Below are positions 21,461 to 32,955 of a stretch of DNA of 64,000 bases, piece after piece. A model generated the notes under the pieces. It was not told the origin of the DNA and did not search any database. It saw only the letters and a program-made list of their open reading frames with translations. Source of the DNA: Lucinisca nassula (taxonomy: Eukaryota > Mollusca > Bivalvia > Lucinida > Lucinidae). Made by a program: the position numbers and the translations under genes. The stretch's first letter is position 1; every line of letters starts with the position of its first letter. The stretch covers positions 103,108,072 to 103,172,071 of the forward strand of contig OY757014.1 in assembly GCA_963580285.1 (NCBI GenBank). Direction: 5' to 3'.

Positions 21461-22385
21461 CGGTAAATACAGGAACCACTTTTTCACTATTTAGGTACAC
21501 TGTTTTCGGTAATTGCGTGAGCCACGGTTCGGAATAACCTGATTGGTTTTTCAGGTGGTTTATCAGGTCACGTGCCCCTCCATGGATCAATTTAAATTTG
21601 GTTATTAGACCCGGTTTGCTCGCCTCATGGCGACCAAACCAAAAATCTTGGAAGAGTCAAAACGAATAACAATATATGGAAGAACTTGTCAAATGAGTCT
21701 ATAATAGTCATTCCGGACTTATACGGACCTGACCTTTCTCAGCTGTGCTGATAATCAAGGGAATCAACGCGAACAAGACAGAAAATAAATAGTAATCTCC
21801 CAAAGGACTCAACTATCCAGGTCACTTCCAATCCTTTCGCTGACCATATGTGCAAATTGCCACAGGCAAATTGTAACGCGTACCATTTTAGAGACACCGC
21901 TTTTATGTACTATAAAGCTCACTGTTATAATTTAAGAAAGTGGAGATCGTTTTATGATGTATCTTGAAAAAAAAAATCAAGAAAAAAAAAAACACAAAAA
22001 CAACAGCAACAATTGAATAAAAAATAATAAACATAGCTGATGTATACGATTTCAAATAATATCTTCAAGTGTCAAATATATCAAGTGTACTTAGCAAAAT
22101 AAATACATAAGTTGACAAGCCAACAGTATAAAATGCAACAAGGTTTTGAACATTTTCTAATGCGCAACATAAATTTTCAAGAATGGCTGAAATGAAAAAT
22201 GATGTAAAATAAAATACAAAAATAAAACCATCATTAGCGTAGGCTCAAGAAACGCAAAGTTGTTAAACACAGCATGACTAGTCCGACGAAAATGATCTAA
22301 TTATCATGTTTGTTTGTTTGTTTGTTTGTTGTTTTTTTTTTTGTTTTTTGTTTTTTTTTTTTTTTTTTTTTCAAAATATTTCTGT
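21461..22385. other. No gene recognised
   Basis: The stretch is AT-rich with poly-A (about 21967-22000) and poly-T (about 22305-22372) tracts. The poly-T lies just before a PLE tail and yields a spurious Phe-rich frame. Confidence 0.4.
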
Positions 22386-22935
22386 TGTTAATTCTAAGCG
22401 CAAATGAGGTTTCTGTCTCTGGTCGGGCCCATCAGAGTCTAACTGTTGGTTTTCTTTTGCTCCAGCATTTCAGTGTTTTCTTGCTGTCGAGTCCTCACCG
22501 TTGTCTCACCTCTCTGGTTCTTTGATTTTTTTTTGTGTTCACGGAGATGTTGCACTGATGAGTTAGGAGGCCTTCATGCGGACTGAACAAATTATTTGTC
22601 TAAATCGCGACGGAGGTAAGGGCGAGGGTTGTGGCCACGTAAAATCGATTTAAGCCCCCCAGTGGAAATCTTTCCACTGACCGTTCCGAGGCGGTTCTTC
22701 TTTGGCGATTTGTTTATGTTGTTGATTGTTACTAACTGTGTGTAACACTTGTGTCTTTTAATTTTGGATGGCCATATGGCCATTTTGTGGGAAAGTAACT
22801 GTCCTTATGGCCTTCCTTTGTTTAGGTTTCCATTATGGTCTGGTCGCTTGGTGTGTGTATTTCTTTCCCTTTGGTGTCTTTGGTGGGTGGAGTAAGTTAA
22901 TTGTATCGATTCCTGATCTTTGTTTTACTTCAGCT
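22386..22935 (+). mobile_element. PLE 3' region, 5'-truncated
   Basis: It begins at 'aaatgaggtttctgtctctg' and runs through 'gcactgatgagttaggagg', 'ctaaatcgcgacggagg' and 'ggccatatggccattttg' to 'cctgatctttgttttacttc'. It contains no coding sequence. Confidence 0.85.
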
Positions 22936-23599
22936 TTTCAAATTACTTGTGAATCGTCTGCAGCAAACGATTCGCGCGAAATGTGAAGCCTGATACGCGT
23001 TGGAAAATAATAAAAAAATATCTGAAAGTGTCGTCTCCTACTTATTCCTAAAGAATGGTGTATAGTAGTGCTTCTCAACTGAAGATGGTAATTAAATTGA
23101 ATAATATTTAGCCGATCAATCGAAAACGCAATCTGTGTGAAATTCTTCATCGGGTCTCTGTGATCTCCCTTCAGGCGAATTAAACAGACCCAGGCCAGAC
23201 TGCATGTATTCGCAAACTGACCCCAGTCTTTGTTGATTGCATATAAGGTCATAATATTGAGCCGGAACCCATGATTTAGTTTTTGTGTGCTTTGACAGTC
23301 CAATGACTTATTACACTATCCGAGAGCATCAGGAAAAGAAATAAATAAATGCAAGAAAACAAGCTAGACGATTGCTGTCTATTCATTTAATCAACGAGTA
23401 ATAATAGGTGATATTCTTATATCGTAAGAACATATTTAGTTAATATGTGTTACAGCTGCCTTGGTAAGGCGGTCCACAGTCTATCTTCCCCCCTGTAAAA
23501 TCCACCGTGACTTCGCGATATTACGCAGTGTTTAACAGGGATTTATATAATCATTGATCACTATGGTCCAAAGGACTTGTTTATTGCAGTCCATCAGAC
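22936..23599. other. No gene recognised
   Basis: A minus-strand open frame of 121 codons (22938-23303) has no motif I know and overlaps the PLE boundary. Confidence 0.35.
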
Positions 23600-23785
23600 A
23601 GGCCACCCCTTTTATATAGAGAAAAAAATGTGTCTTTAACATTTTTTCGCCAGAATGTTAACCGCTTACGTATAAGCCTGCTCAGGATTAGTGTGGATAG
23701 GTAAACTGACCGGCTCAAAAATGACCTAAATAGTGTTGACAGGCCGATAAAATCCATTACAAACAAAGAGTCAAACAAACAAATA
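23600..23785 (+). mobile_element. SINE-beta 3' fragment
   Basis: It carries 'gttaaccgcttacgtataag', 'gtgtggataggtaaactgac', 'cggctcaaaaatgacctaaa' and a caaacaaac tail. The tRNA head is missing. Confidence 0.75.
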
Positions 23786-23804
23786 AAATCACTATAAATG
23801 CAAA

Positions 23805-24035
23805 TTATCTGTTAAAAATTACGTAATTTTCTAATTTCTGCTCAAAACATAGTGTGTGGATACTCACCAGAACCGTTTTTGGGTACTCGTTAGAACTTCT
23901 CGGCGATTCAAACGGGTACCCGCAATCCATGTTTTTAAGCAGAAAGATGCGTACAACAGTAATCCACAGTTTTACTACATAAATGTGGGGTTAAAGGGGG
24001 TCGAAATTATGTAGCGTGTTTTTATGATAGTCAGG
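23805..24035. mobile_element. FB-1 foldback, decayed
   Basis: The arms 'ctaatttctgctcaaaacat' and 'gcaatccatgtttttaagca' enclose an eroded centre. The outer right end is 'cgaaattatgtagcgtgttt'. Confidence 0.7.
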
Positions 24036-24108
24036 CCAAACCTCGAACAATGTAACAAACACATTATTCCATGTCAAACTATTAAATAAACCAGTGCTTC
24101 AGCTGAAG

Positions 24109-24870
24109 TGCACGACCCGCCGGATGCTTTTAGCTTTATGAGTGTTACCATGTATGGTTATGGCGGCCATTTTGGTCATGTGACCTGGACCTAAGACGGT
24201 TCCCCCAATAAATGCGCCTTATCGTAAGGAGCAAAAATATATTATATACTTTAGTACTGTATTCTGAATCGTTTGCAGGATAAATGCATTCTCACTTTTC
24301 CAATACAAAAGCATATGTGTCAAAGTTTGACCTAGGCACAAAGAAGGTCAAGGTCAACCCAGGGTCACCATTTTAGCATTTTATGATGGGCCTACGTCCC
24401 AGATGCTATTTATCAAGTTTCGTGGAAATCTGCCCAGTGGTTCTGGAAAAGACTATTTTGTAAGGGTTTTTACCATATATGGCTTGGCGGCCATTTTGGT
24501 CATGTGACCTGGACCCCATGAGCAAATTGTGGTTTCCTCCATCGTATAGAGGCTCCATATGAAATTTGACTTCAATCGGCCCAACGGTTTCCGAGGAGAA
24601 GCAGTTCGAAAATTTTCAAATTTTTCGCCTCGGCTAGGCTATACTAAATGGAATGTAATGTTTCGCAAGTTTATTGATTAGATCTCATTGATATCTATCA
24701 GTATGCCAAAAAGTGTTTAAATATTCCAAGCGGTTAAGTCACTATCACCAATTTTCACAAACGGGTAACGGACGGACAGACTGACAGAAAGACAGAATGA
24801 CACGGTGATTTTAGGGCACTCTTAGAAAATCAACCGACTTCGGTCGGTCGCTTTTTCTGCGGGTCGTGCA
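24109..24870. mobile_element. 762 bp non-autonomous element with short TIRs
   Basis: Terminal repeats are tgcacgacccgc and gcgggtcgtgca. Inside, 'ggccattttggtcatgtgac' occurs twice (about 24169 and 24488). Near the right end are cggacagactgacag and a small hairpin aaccgacttcggtcggt. No transposase frame was found. Confidence 0.75.
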
Positions 24871-25116
24871 ATCTATGTATTAACTTTAACCGACTGCAGT
24901 TACCTGGATGTCCTTTAAAGTTCGACATGTTTGCCCCCCACCCCACCCCAGCAAAGGGGATGCAGCACAGGGGATGAGTAACTATTATAGACTATTTGGC
25001 GAGACATTCCATATGTTTGACCTATAAAATTTTGACGGGGACGTAAAACCTCAAATCAACCAACCATTCCATATGTTTTACTAACCCTTATCCTGCTGTT
25101 CACGACAACCCCTATC

Positions 25117-25190
25117 TTTGCAAACAGTGTAGATCCAGATCAGATGGCTTCTGAAGAAGCCATCTGATCAGGAGCTACACTGTTTGACAT
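25117..25190. repeat. Hairpin element
   Basis: The arms 'aaacagtgtag' plus 'agatcagatggcttc' and 'gaagccatctgatc' plus 'ctacactgttt' pair around a three-base centre. A second copy of this element at 44.09 and 46.42 kb is split by a PLE. Confidence 0.85.
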
Positions 25191-25494
25191 TCACTTTATG
25201 AATTTGTAGAAATAAATTACTTCAAGTAATCTGATGGGTTCAAAGTCAGAAACGGGTGTGGCTAAACTGAATATTCAGCAAGAGAAAGGTTAAGTACATC
25301 ACTAAGTACAGACAAAACTGTGACTAAAGTTTATGAGCTTGACTTCATTAACATGTACAGGCTCCAAAAAACTGTCTAATTTGTATCAAATTTAGATGGT
25401 CTGCATCTTGTCTCCAGAATGAATGTATATGTATGAACTGTGGTATAGCATATCAATACAATCTATACAGTATGTAACAACAACCTTCGAGCAT

Positions 25495-25768
25495 TTGCCC
25501 ATTACGCGACATAGTGCATATTTATCATCTCCGAAATGGCTACTTTTCTGATTAAAATCCCTGATATTTTTCTTATAAATACTGCAAACATAGGTCGTGG
25601 GTGCTTGTTAGAAACGCCTCATTGAGGCGGTTCTAACGAGTACCCACAACCTATGCCTTGGAGTAAAAATAAAAAAGTAATGTATACCCCCGTAACCCCC
25701 CCCCCCCATTTTCTCTATATAAAGTTGAGTTTAGTGGGGTCCTAATTTCAGGGACTTCTTCACGTGAT
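25495..25768. mobile_element. FB-1 foldback, near-complete
   Basis: The centre reads acgcctcattgaggcggttc. Ends: 'gacatagtgcatatttatc' and 'ttcttcacgtgatg'. It belongs to the same subfamily as 11275-11552. Confidence 0.8.
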
Positions 25769-25771
25769 GTG

Positions 25772-26015
25772 ATCGGGGCTTGGAGACATAGATTGGGCTG
25801 CATGGCAATGGTGCTTTCACGCAGAGTTGAAACCGACTGCACATGAATACTGGTAAACCACTTAAAGGATATATGCCTGCCCAGGCGAAGTGGTGTGAGT
25901 CGGACTGTCCATGCATACCCTACTGGTTTCATTGGGCGGCAGGGCTTGAGATGTCATCTCATCTCAGTGTCAGGTAAAAGCCCCACAAAATTGGAAGCAA
26001 CGCCTCCATAAAAGC
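25772..26015 (+). mobile_element. SINE-alpha copy, both ends shortened
   Basis: It runs from 'gatcggggcttggagacata' to 'ttggaagcaacgcctcc'. The gacgttaaac tail is missing. Confidence 0.75.
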
Positions 26016-26089
26016 TAAGCCACAGGCCAAGTATCTCCCGACGTTTGAAATGTCAGTATGTGGAAACTGTCTATAATATATATGCCGTT

Positions 26090-26990
26090 AACCATGTTTT
26101 GGGAGCTGCGGAAACAAGCATTTCTATTGATAAAATGGATAAAACAGACAAAGGGCCATAACTCTGGTAAAAGTCAGTCGAGCATGACCTCGACGAAATA
26201 TGACCATCTACAGGTCAAGGGATCAATAACTGGAAAGTTTCATTAAAATCCCTTAAAATTGTAGGAGTTACAGAGAACTTTTATTGATAAAATGGCAAAA
26301 ATGGACAAATGGCCATAACTCTGCCAAAAATCAGTCAAGCATTACCTCGATAAAATATGATCGTCTTAAGGTCATGGTTACATTTATCCAAGTCCCGTGG
26401 TAGACAAGAAGTTCTACTGATAAAATGGCAAAAACTGACAAAAGACCATACTCTGTTAAAAATCAGTCGAGCATTACCTCGATAAAATCCGATCATCTTA
26501 ACGTCATGGGAACAATAACAGTTACTGTAAAAGTTTCATCAAAATCCCTTGAAAAATGTAGTAGGAGTTGCGGAGACAAGAAGTTCTATTGATAAAATGG
26601 CAAAAACTGACAAAGGACAATAACTCTGGTAAACATTAGTCGAGCATTACCTCGATGAAATATGATCATCGTCAGGTATTGGGAACAATCACTGGAACGT
26701 TTCATCAAAATCCTTTGAAAACTGTTGAAGGGTTTGCGAAGAAAAGAACTGTTGATAAAATGGCTTAACTGAGAAAGGGCCATAACTCTGGTAGAAGGAG
26801 TTGCGCAGACAAGAACTTATGTTGGTAAAATGGCTAGAAAAGACAAACGTCCATAACTCTGGTAAAAATCAGTCGAGCATGACCTCGATAAACATGATCA
26901 TCTTCAAGTCATGGAAACAATAACTGGCAAGTTTCATCAAAATCCCTTGAAAACTGTAGGAGGTGTTGCGGAGACAAGATTGTGTCTACG
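26090..26990. repeat. Tandem array of a ~135-175 bp unit
   Basis: About six units contain, in order, 'tgataaaatggcaaaaactg', 'ggccataactctggta', 'agtcgagcattacctcgata', 'gatcatct', 'aataactgg' and 'tttcatcaaaatcccttgaa'. Unit starts are near 26127, 26283, 26417, 26589, 26752 and 26822. A cggacgg run follows at 26992. Confidence 0.85.
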
Positions 26991-27049
26991 GACGGACACA
27001 CTGACGGACGGACGGACGAACCCATTACAAAAGTCCACCTCGACTAACG

Positions 27050-27110
27050 TCGGGGGAAAAATGGCCTAAATTGTGTTGGCGGGGGCGTTAAACCTCGAAT
27101 CAAACAAAAC
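27050..27110 (+). mobile_element. SINE-alpha-like tail scrap
   Basis: It shows 'gtgttggcgggggcgttaaa' and 'cctcgaatcaaacaaaacc' only. Confidence 0.6.
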
Positions 27111-27304
27111 CAACGACCTTCATGAGATTGTACTGGTCTTAACCTAGTTTTCAAGATTACAGGCTTCCATAAAAAGTTAAACTTGTTCCAAAATTAGCTT
27201 TCTACTCAACTCATAAATGGTAATTGTAGGCAAATTTGATACAATTTACCCAATACTTGATTGGGTTCTGCTGACGCTTTCGCTGACTTTGCCACACAAG
27301 TATA

Positions 27305-27600
27305 AAGGTTGTGCTGCACACTGCCCATCGTGGCTTGGAGAAATAGATTGGGCTGCAACATGCTTCAATTGAAACCGACCGAATTTGAGTACTGGTGGAC
27401 CGCTTAAGTCTAAGCATGCCCAGAAAAAGGTGATGCTAGTCGGACCGCTCCTTTAACCCTAGCGATTTCTATGGGCAATAAGGTTTGAGATGTCATTTCA
27501 TCTCTATGCCAGGTAAATGTTCCAATAAATCTGAAGCAACGTCTCCAAAAAGATTTACATAGTGTTGACGGGGACGTAAACCTCAACACAGCTAGACAAA
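27305..27600 (+). mobile_element. SINE-alpha copy, diverged
   Basis: The complete order of blocks is present but with many substitutions; the tail is gacggggacgtaaacctc. Confidence 0.75.
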
Positions 27601-27734
27601 ATAAAATTGACCCATTGCATTCTGCTGTATGTCTTCTGGACCAAAGGATGGCCTCTACTCAAATTTGGTCTATTATCACTGAGTTCAACACACAAAATAC
27701 TTGACTAAATTTTGGTGGCCATGACTGATTGTGT

Positions 27735-28680
27735 CACATGATTATGATATTACAATAAAGATAGTACTGTGTCTCATGATTATAACATTACAATAAAGAC
27801 AGCACTTTGTCAGATGATTATGATATTACAATAAAGATAGTACTGTGTCCCATGATTATAACATTACAATAAAGACAGCACTGTGGCACACGATTATGAT
27901 AATATAATAAAGCTAGCACTGTGCCGTATGTTATGATACTACCATAGAAGACAGCACTGGGTCACATGAATATTATAATACAATAAAGATAGCACTTTGT
28001 CACACGATTATGATATAACAATAAAGATAGTACTGTGTCTCATGATTTTACATTACAATAAAGACAGCACTGTGCCACATGATTATGATATTACAATAAA
28101 GATAGTACTGGGTCTCATGATTATAACATTACAATAAAGACAGCACCGTGGCACATGATTATGATAATACAATAAATATAGCACTGTGCCGTATGTTATG
28201 GTTCTACCATAGAAGACAGCACTGTGCCACATGAATATGATAATACAATAAAGATAGCACTTTGTCACACGATTATGATATAACAATAAAGACATCACTA
28301 TGGCACATGATTTTGATATTGCAATGAGGATCATGGTTTAATATTAACAGATATGTTAGTACTTCGTCACACGATTATAATATTACAATGCAGATAGTAC
28401 TGTGTGACATGATTATGATATTACAATAAAGATAGTACTGTGTCACATGATTATGATATAGCAATAAAGATAGTATCGTGCCACATGATTATAAAATTAC
28501 AATAAAGATAGTACTATGTCACATGATTGTGATGATATAATACAGAGAGCAATGCGTCACATGATTTTAATACTACCACAGAAAACAGCACTGTGTCATA
28601 TAATTATGATATCACAATATAGCACTGTGTCACATTATAATGATACAACCCTAAAGACATCACTGAGTCGCATGATTTTG
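27735..28680 (+). repeat. 38 bp minisatellite, main block (~25 units)
   Basis: The unit reads approximately cacatgattatgatattac followed by aataaagatagtactgtgt (38 bp). Alternating variants (tagcactgtgcc, gacagcactgtgt) suggest a higher-order period of two to four units. Further blocks lie at 29046-29160, 29838-30132, 30590-30975 and 43045-43235. Weakly open frames here are incidental. Confidence 0.92.
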
Positions 28681-28684
28681 CTAT

Positions 28685-29045
28685 TTGTTAATATGACGTC
28701 GCGTTCTGATAATGCCTTAACGTCAATTAATAAAATGAGTAATCCACTTGTGGATTAGATATGCAAATTAGTTAGATAGGTCCCGCAACGTTGCACGTAC
28801 GACGTCCTTAACGACGTCGCGTATACTAAGGGCGGAATATTGACAGTTTTGTGAAAAAAAAAATCGTTAATTAAATGCGTTTTGAATATCATATGATAAT
28901 TAGAATCTTGCATCCGTGCTCACTTATTATTGAATTGAGTAACATGGATATATGCTCGGCGAAGCCTCGCATTTCATCGCTTTTCCTGAGCTTGTTTTAA
29001 TAAATTCAATAATACACGATCACTCATGTAAAATCCTCTATATAA
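28685..29045. mobile_element. Insertion in the minisatellite, shared with 43.5 kb
   Basis: It contains 'aatccacttgtggatta', 'aatattgacagttttgtg', 'gcgaagcctcgcatttcatcg' and 'taataaattcaataataca'. The region 43535-43835 is an inverted relative. Confidence 0.65.
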
Positions 29046-29160
29046 ATACAGACAGCACTTTAACACATGATTATGATATTACAATAAAGGCAGCGCTATG
29101 TAATATGATCATGATACTACCATCGAAGACAGCACTCTGCCACATGATTGTGATATAGCG
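29046..29160 (+). repeat. 38 bp minisatellite, second block
   Basis: Three units, resuming after the 28685-29045 insertion. Confidence 0.85.
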
Positions 29161-29162
29161 GA

Positions 29163-29837
29163 TATTTGATTTTTTCAGTGTAAGATCGAATTTTATTTCA
29201 TCGAATGAACACCAAAACTGTTATTTTTACGAGTGGCGTAGCCACGAGTGAAAATAGCAGTTTTTGGTGTTCATGAGTGAAATAAAATTTGATCTTGCAC
29301 TGAAAAAATCAAATTTTCTGTTTCTTACATGCTTCAAAAGGCAATATTTAGCGTCTTTAATGGTGTCGCTTACATTCGGCGAAAATTATCTTTGTTCCTG
29401 TTTGTTTCGCGTCAATTTAGTGTTGTCCATCGTGTTTAGTGGGTATACTATTGGGTGTAAACCTGAAGTTTGCATCTGAGAAATGGCCTGGGATGGTATT
29501 ATTATGAATGATTAATGAAATAATTGGAGAGAGTAGTTTTCCAAAGAAGTTGCTGGCAAGTCTAACGTCGCGCGACAAAAGACGTGACATCAGCGTCATA
29601 AATGACGTCAGTAACGTCCCCGTCACACATGAACGGGCTATGCGTCAATTAGAACACATTTCAATATTGTCCAGTTATCTGACAAAGATAAAATTGAAAT
29701 TAGAGTTAGATTTGAAGAAAAAAGTAGTCCCAAACCGTGAAAAATAAAAAATCGTATTTTCACTGTTTGAAACAGTGAAAATATCGATTTATATTTCACT
29801 GATAAATCTCTATCATTCATTGAAAAGCATGTAAGAA
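29163..29837. mobile_element. Palindrome-bearing insertion in the minisatellite
   Basis: The left 150 bp fold on themselves: 'gattttttcagtgtaagatc' ... 'cgagtggcgtagccacgag' ... 'gatcttgcactgaaaaaatc'. The remainder is bounded by tttcttacatgctt (about 29321) and aagcatgtaagaaa (29824-29837). I see no transposase. Confidence 0.65.
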
Positions 29838-30132
29838 AGCGCTTTGTCATATGATTATGATACTACCATCGAAGATAGCACTCTGTCACATGATTATGAT
29901 ATACCAATAAAGGCAGCACTATGTCACATGATCATGATATTACCATCGAAGACAGCACTCTGTCACATGATTATGATATACCAATAAAGGCAGCACTATG
30001 TCACATGATCATGATATACCAATAAAGGCAGCGCTATGTCATATAATCATGATACTACCATCGAAGACAGCACTATGTCACATGATCATGATACTACCAT
30101 CGAAGACAGCACTCTGTCACATGATAATGATA
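29838..30132 (+). repeat. 38 bp minisatellite, third block
   Basis: About eight units. The variant gatataccaataaaggcagc is common here and is the exact target of the pogo-type MITE that follows. Confidence 0.88.
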
Positions 30133-30134
30133 TA

Positions 30135-30484
30135 CAGTAGAACTTCAATGGCTCGAACACCTTTGGGACCTTGAAAATCTGTTCGAGACAGGGGTAGTTC
30201 GAGCCACTGAGGGCTTATACCAGGGGGCATAACGACATACCTAAGGACATCTTTTTCTGGGTTCTATAATGAAAAATGTATGCTGTGTGTACTCATTAGA
30301 TTCGCCTCATCGAGGCGATTCTAATGAGTACACAAAGCATACATTTGCCAGATAAAAGACGAAAATATCCTAATTTTTACCCTCCCTATTTCTTATGTAC
30401 AGAAATTCCCTAGGGACGCAAAAACGGGTTCGACTCAGCCATGGTAAACGAGCCATCGGTGTTCGAGCCATCGAAGTTCGACTG
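30135..30484. mobile_element. pogo-type MITE with a captured palindrome
   Basis: Termini cagtagaacttcaatggctc and (other strand) cagtcgaacttcgatggctc extend to about 27 bp. TA flanks it at 30133-30134 and 30485-30486. Removing element and one TA restores gatataccaataaa, a normal minisatellite unit. Inside, 30267-30345 is a separate palindrome centred on cgcctcatcgaggcg. Confidence 0.92.
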
Positions 30485-30539
30485 TACCAATAAAATAGAA
30501 GTGAAGGCAATGAGCATTGAGTTACATGATAATGCTATT

Positions 30540-30975
30540 ATAATATGTTTGAATTCAGGTCTAACGTCCCGTCAACAATATTTAGGACAATACAGACAGC
30601 ACTGTGTGACATGAATATGACATTTCAATAAAGACAGCAGTGTGTCACATGATTATGACATTGCAATAAAAGAAAACACCGTGTATCATGGTTCAATACT
30701 AACATAGATGATAGCACCTCGTCACATCTTTATGATATTGCAATGAAGATAGTACTGGGTCACATTATTATAATACGAGTATTACAATAAAGACAGCACT
30801 GTGTCACATGATAATGATAACACAATAACACTGTTTCACATGATTATAATACTACTATTGAAGACAGCACTAAGTCATATGGTTATGATATTACAATAAA
30901 GAGAGCAAGGTGGCACATGATTATAATGCTACTATATAGAACAGCACTATGTCGCATAATTATTATATTACAATA
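30540..30975 (+). repeat. 38 bp minisatellite, fourth block with a SINE-alpha scrap
   Basis: A fragment 'ggtctaacgtcccgtcaac' (30559-30577) of a minus-strand SINE-alpha tail precedes about ten diverged units. Confidence 0.75.
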
Positions 30976-31357
30976 TAAGAAATAATAGTTCGCCTGTCAT
31001 TAATGACAATAACCAATCTTGATCACATTTGAAAAATGCCATTGTTTGTATTTTCTAAGATGACTGATTAGACCGATTCCAGCTCTAAACAGTCCGTTGC
31101 ATATAGAACAACAGAGATCACAGTAACACAGCTCTGCTGTTGATGCCTTAGTTCTGGCTTTGCACTGTGTAGGTTTCTGCTCAGCTTGCTTCGCTAATAC
31201 GTTTTGCCTCGTATTCACTAGCACTTCTCCTAATGAGGCCTCTCTACTTGCTGTTTGTTCCCACGAGTCTTTTGAACTGTTGACGTCATTGAGGGAGGCT
31301 TTGAGGGTGTCTTTGTATCTCTTGACCGCCATGGGAACGTTTGCCCATTTCTAGTTC

Positions 31358-31744
31358 TCAATAGAGTATTTTATATGGCAAACATTCCTCAGGCATCCTG
31401 ATAACATGGCCGGTCAATCTTAACTTTGCCAGTTTCAGAAGAGAATGTACACTCTGTATCCCTGCCCTTTTCAGGACATTTGTGCTCAGAATCCTGACTT
31501 GCCACTTAATCTTTAAGAGTCTTCTAAGACAGCTTGTATGGAAGTGGTTCAGTGTTTTTGCGTACCGTTTGTAAACTGTCAATGCTCTGTATCCATATAA
31601 TAGTGTTGTCAGCACCACAGCTTTGTAGACACCCAGCTTTGTATCAAGCTGTATTCCACTTCGATCCCAAACACTACCACATAGTCGCCAAACTGCTGCA
31701 CTTGCTTTGGAAATCCTGGCAATGACTTCATCATCAATGTGCAC
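31358..31744 (-). pseudogene. LINE-A thumb/connection fragment
   Basis: The longest open piece of the LINE (128 codons). It begins MHIDDEVIARISKASAA and includes 'VYKAVVLTTLLYGYRALTVY' followed by 'LTGHVIRMPEECLP'. These are hallmarks of post-palm sequence in endonuclease-bearing LINEs. The next segment (31000-31332) continues with VKRYKDTLKASLNDV and the zinc knuckle, in which the second His is replaced. Confidence 0.88.
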
Positions 31745-32310
31745 GACAATGTGCTTCAGTCATTGACCTTTCACTGTAATGGTGGATTTTCCTTGTAAGG
31801 TTTTCCAGGTGTTGGTTGAACAACCACTTCGTTCTTTTGATGCTGATTGTGAGGTCATAGCTGTCACAGACGTCAGATACCTGATCTACACCTTTTTGCA
31901 TCTTCTCTTTTGTTGAGCGCCTTTTTCCTTGTCGTTAGCAAAGAGGAACTCGTCTAGCACCTCTGTCTGCACCTTGGATTTGGCTTGCAACTTTCTTAGG
32001 TTGAAATGTTTCCCATCAAAGCGATAGTAATAGGTATACCATTGTCACCATCTTGGAAAGCATCTGTGAGCGTGGCAGGGAATATCACTCTGAATAGCGT
32101 TGGGGCTAGTACACAGCCTTGCTTGACGCCAAGTTGCCACAGGGAATGGATCAGAAAACTCACCCTCATTTTGGAACCGTTTAAGCATACCATCGTCGAA
32201 TTGTGCTATAAACTTGGTCGAACAACCGAACTTTCCATTTTTTTTTCGCCCAAACACCCTCACGACTGACAGTGCCAAATGCTTTGGTGGGGCCATTAAA
32301 GGTGACGTAG

Positions 32311-32607
32311 TCGCCCCCGCCCAAAGGGGCTTGAAGAAATATATGGGCTGCATGATTCTTCCACGCAGAGCTGAATCCGGCCCGCACACTAGTACTGGTA
32401 AACCACTTAGAGGATCTAAGCCTGTCCAGGAACCCCGGTGCAAGGCGGACCGTCCATGCTAATAAACCCTATTGGTTTCATAGGGCGACAGGGCTTGAGA
32501 AGTCATTTCATCTCAATGTCGAGTAAAAGTCCCACAAAATTGGAAACAACGTCTCCAAAATGACCTTTACAGTGTTGACGGGGACGTTAAACCTCAATTA
32601 AAACAAA
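32311..32607 (+). mobile_element. SINE-alpha inserted in LINE-A, 14 bp target duplication
   Basis: The head is tcgcccccgcccaaaggggc and the tail gacggggacgttaaacctc plus aaaacaaa. The sequence taaaggtgacgtag is perfect at 32297-32310 and 32608-32621 and belongs to the interrupted LINE coding sequence (minus strand 'YVTF' before motif A). This fixes both ends of SINE-alpha and shows it is younger than the LINE. Confidence 0.95.
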
Positions 32608-32671
32608 TAAAGGTGACGTAGAGATCCCGGTTCTGTTACTGGTATTTCTCTTGAAGCTTCCTTGCTGTGAA

Positions 32672-32955
32672 CATTACGAGAACACGCCTATATAATTTTG
32701 ACCCCCTCATACCCCCTTTTTTATAGTGAAACTGGGGTTTAGGCGGTATACATTATTTATCTTATTTCTGATAAAAACGTAGATTGTGGGTACTCGACAG
32801 AACCGCCTCGTGGAGGCGGTTCTATCAAGTCCCCGCGATCTATGTTTTGAGCAGAAATAAGAAAAATATCACAAATTTTCATCTTAAAATTTCTATTTTT
32901 GGGCCAAAAAATTGGCAATGTATTTGTATAGGTGTGTTTTCCTAATGAGATATTT
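32672..32955. mobile_element. FB-1 inserted in LINE-A
   Basis: Termini cattacgagaacacgcctat and (other strand) cattaggaaaacacaccta. The centre is ccgcctcgtggaggcggttc (about 32804-32823). LINE coding sequence lies on both sides. A short duplication could not be assigned with confidence. Confidence 0.88.

Noticed and set aside
22938..23303. 121-codon minus-strand frame
   Set aside because: It crosses the PLE 3' boundary and has no recognisable motif; likely chance.
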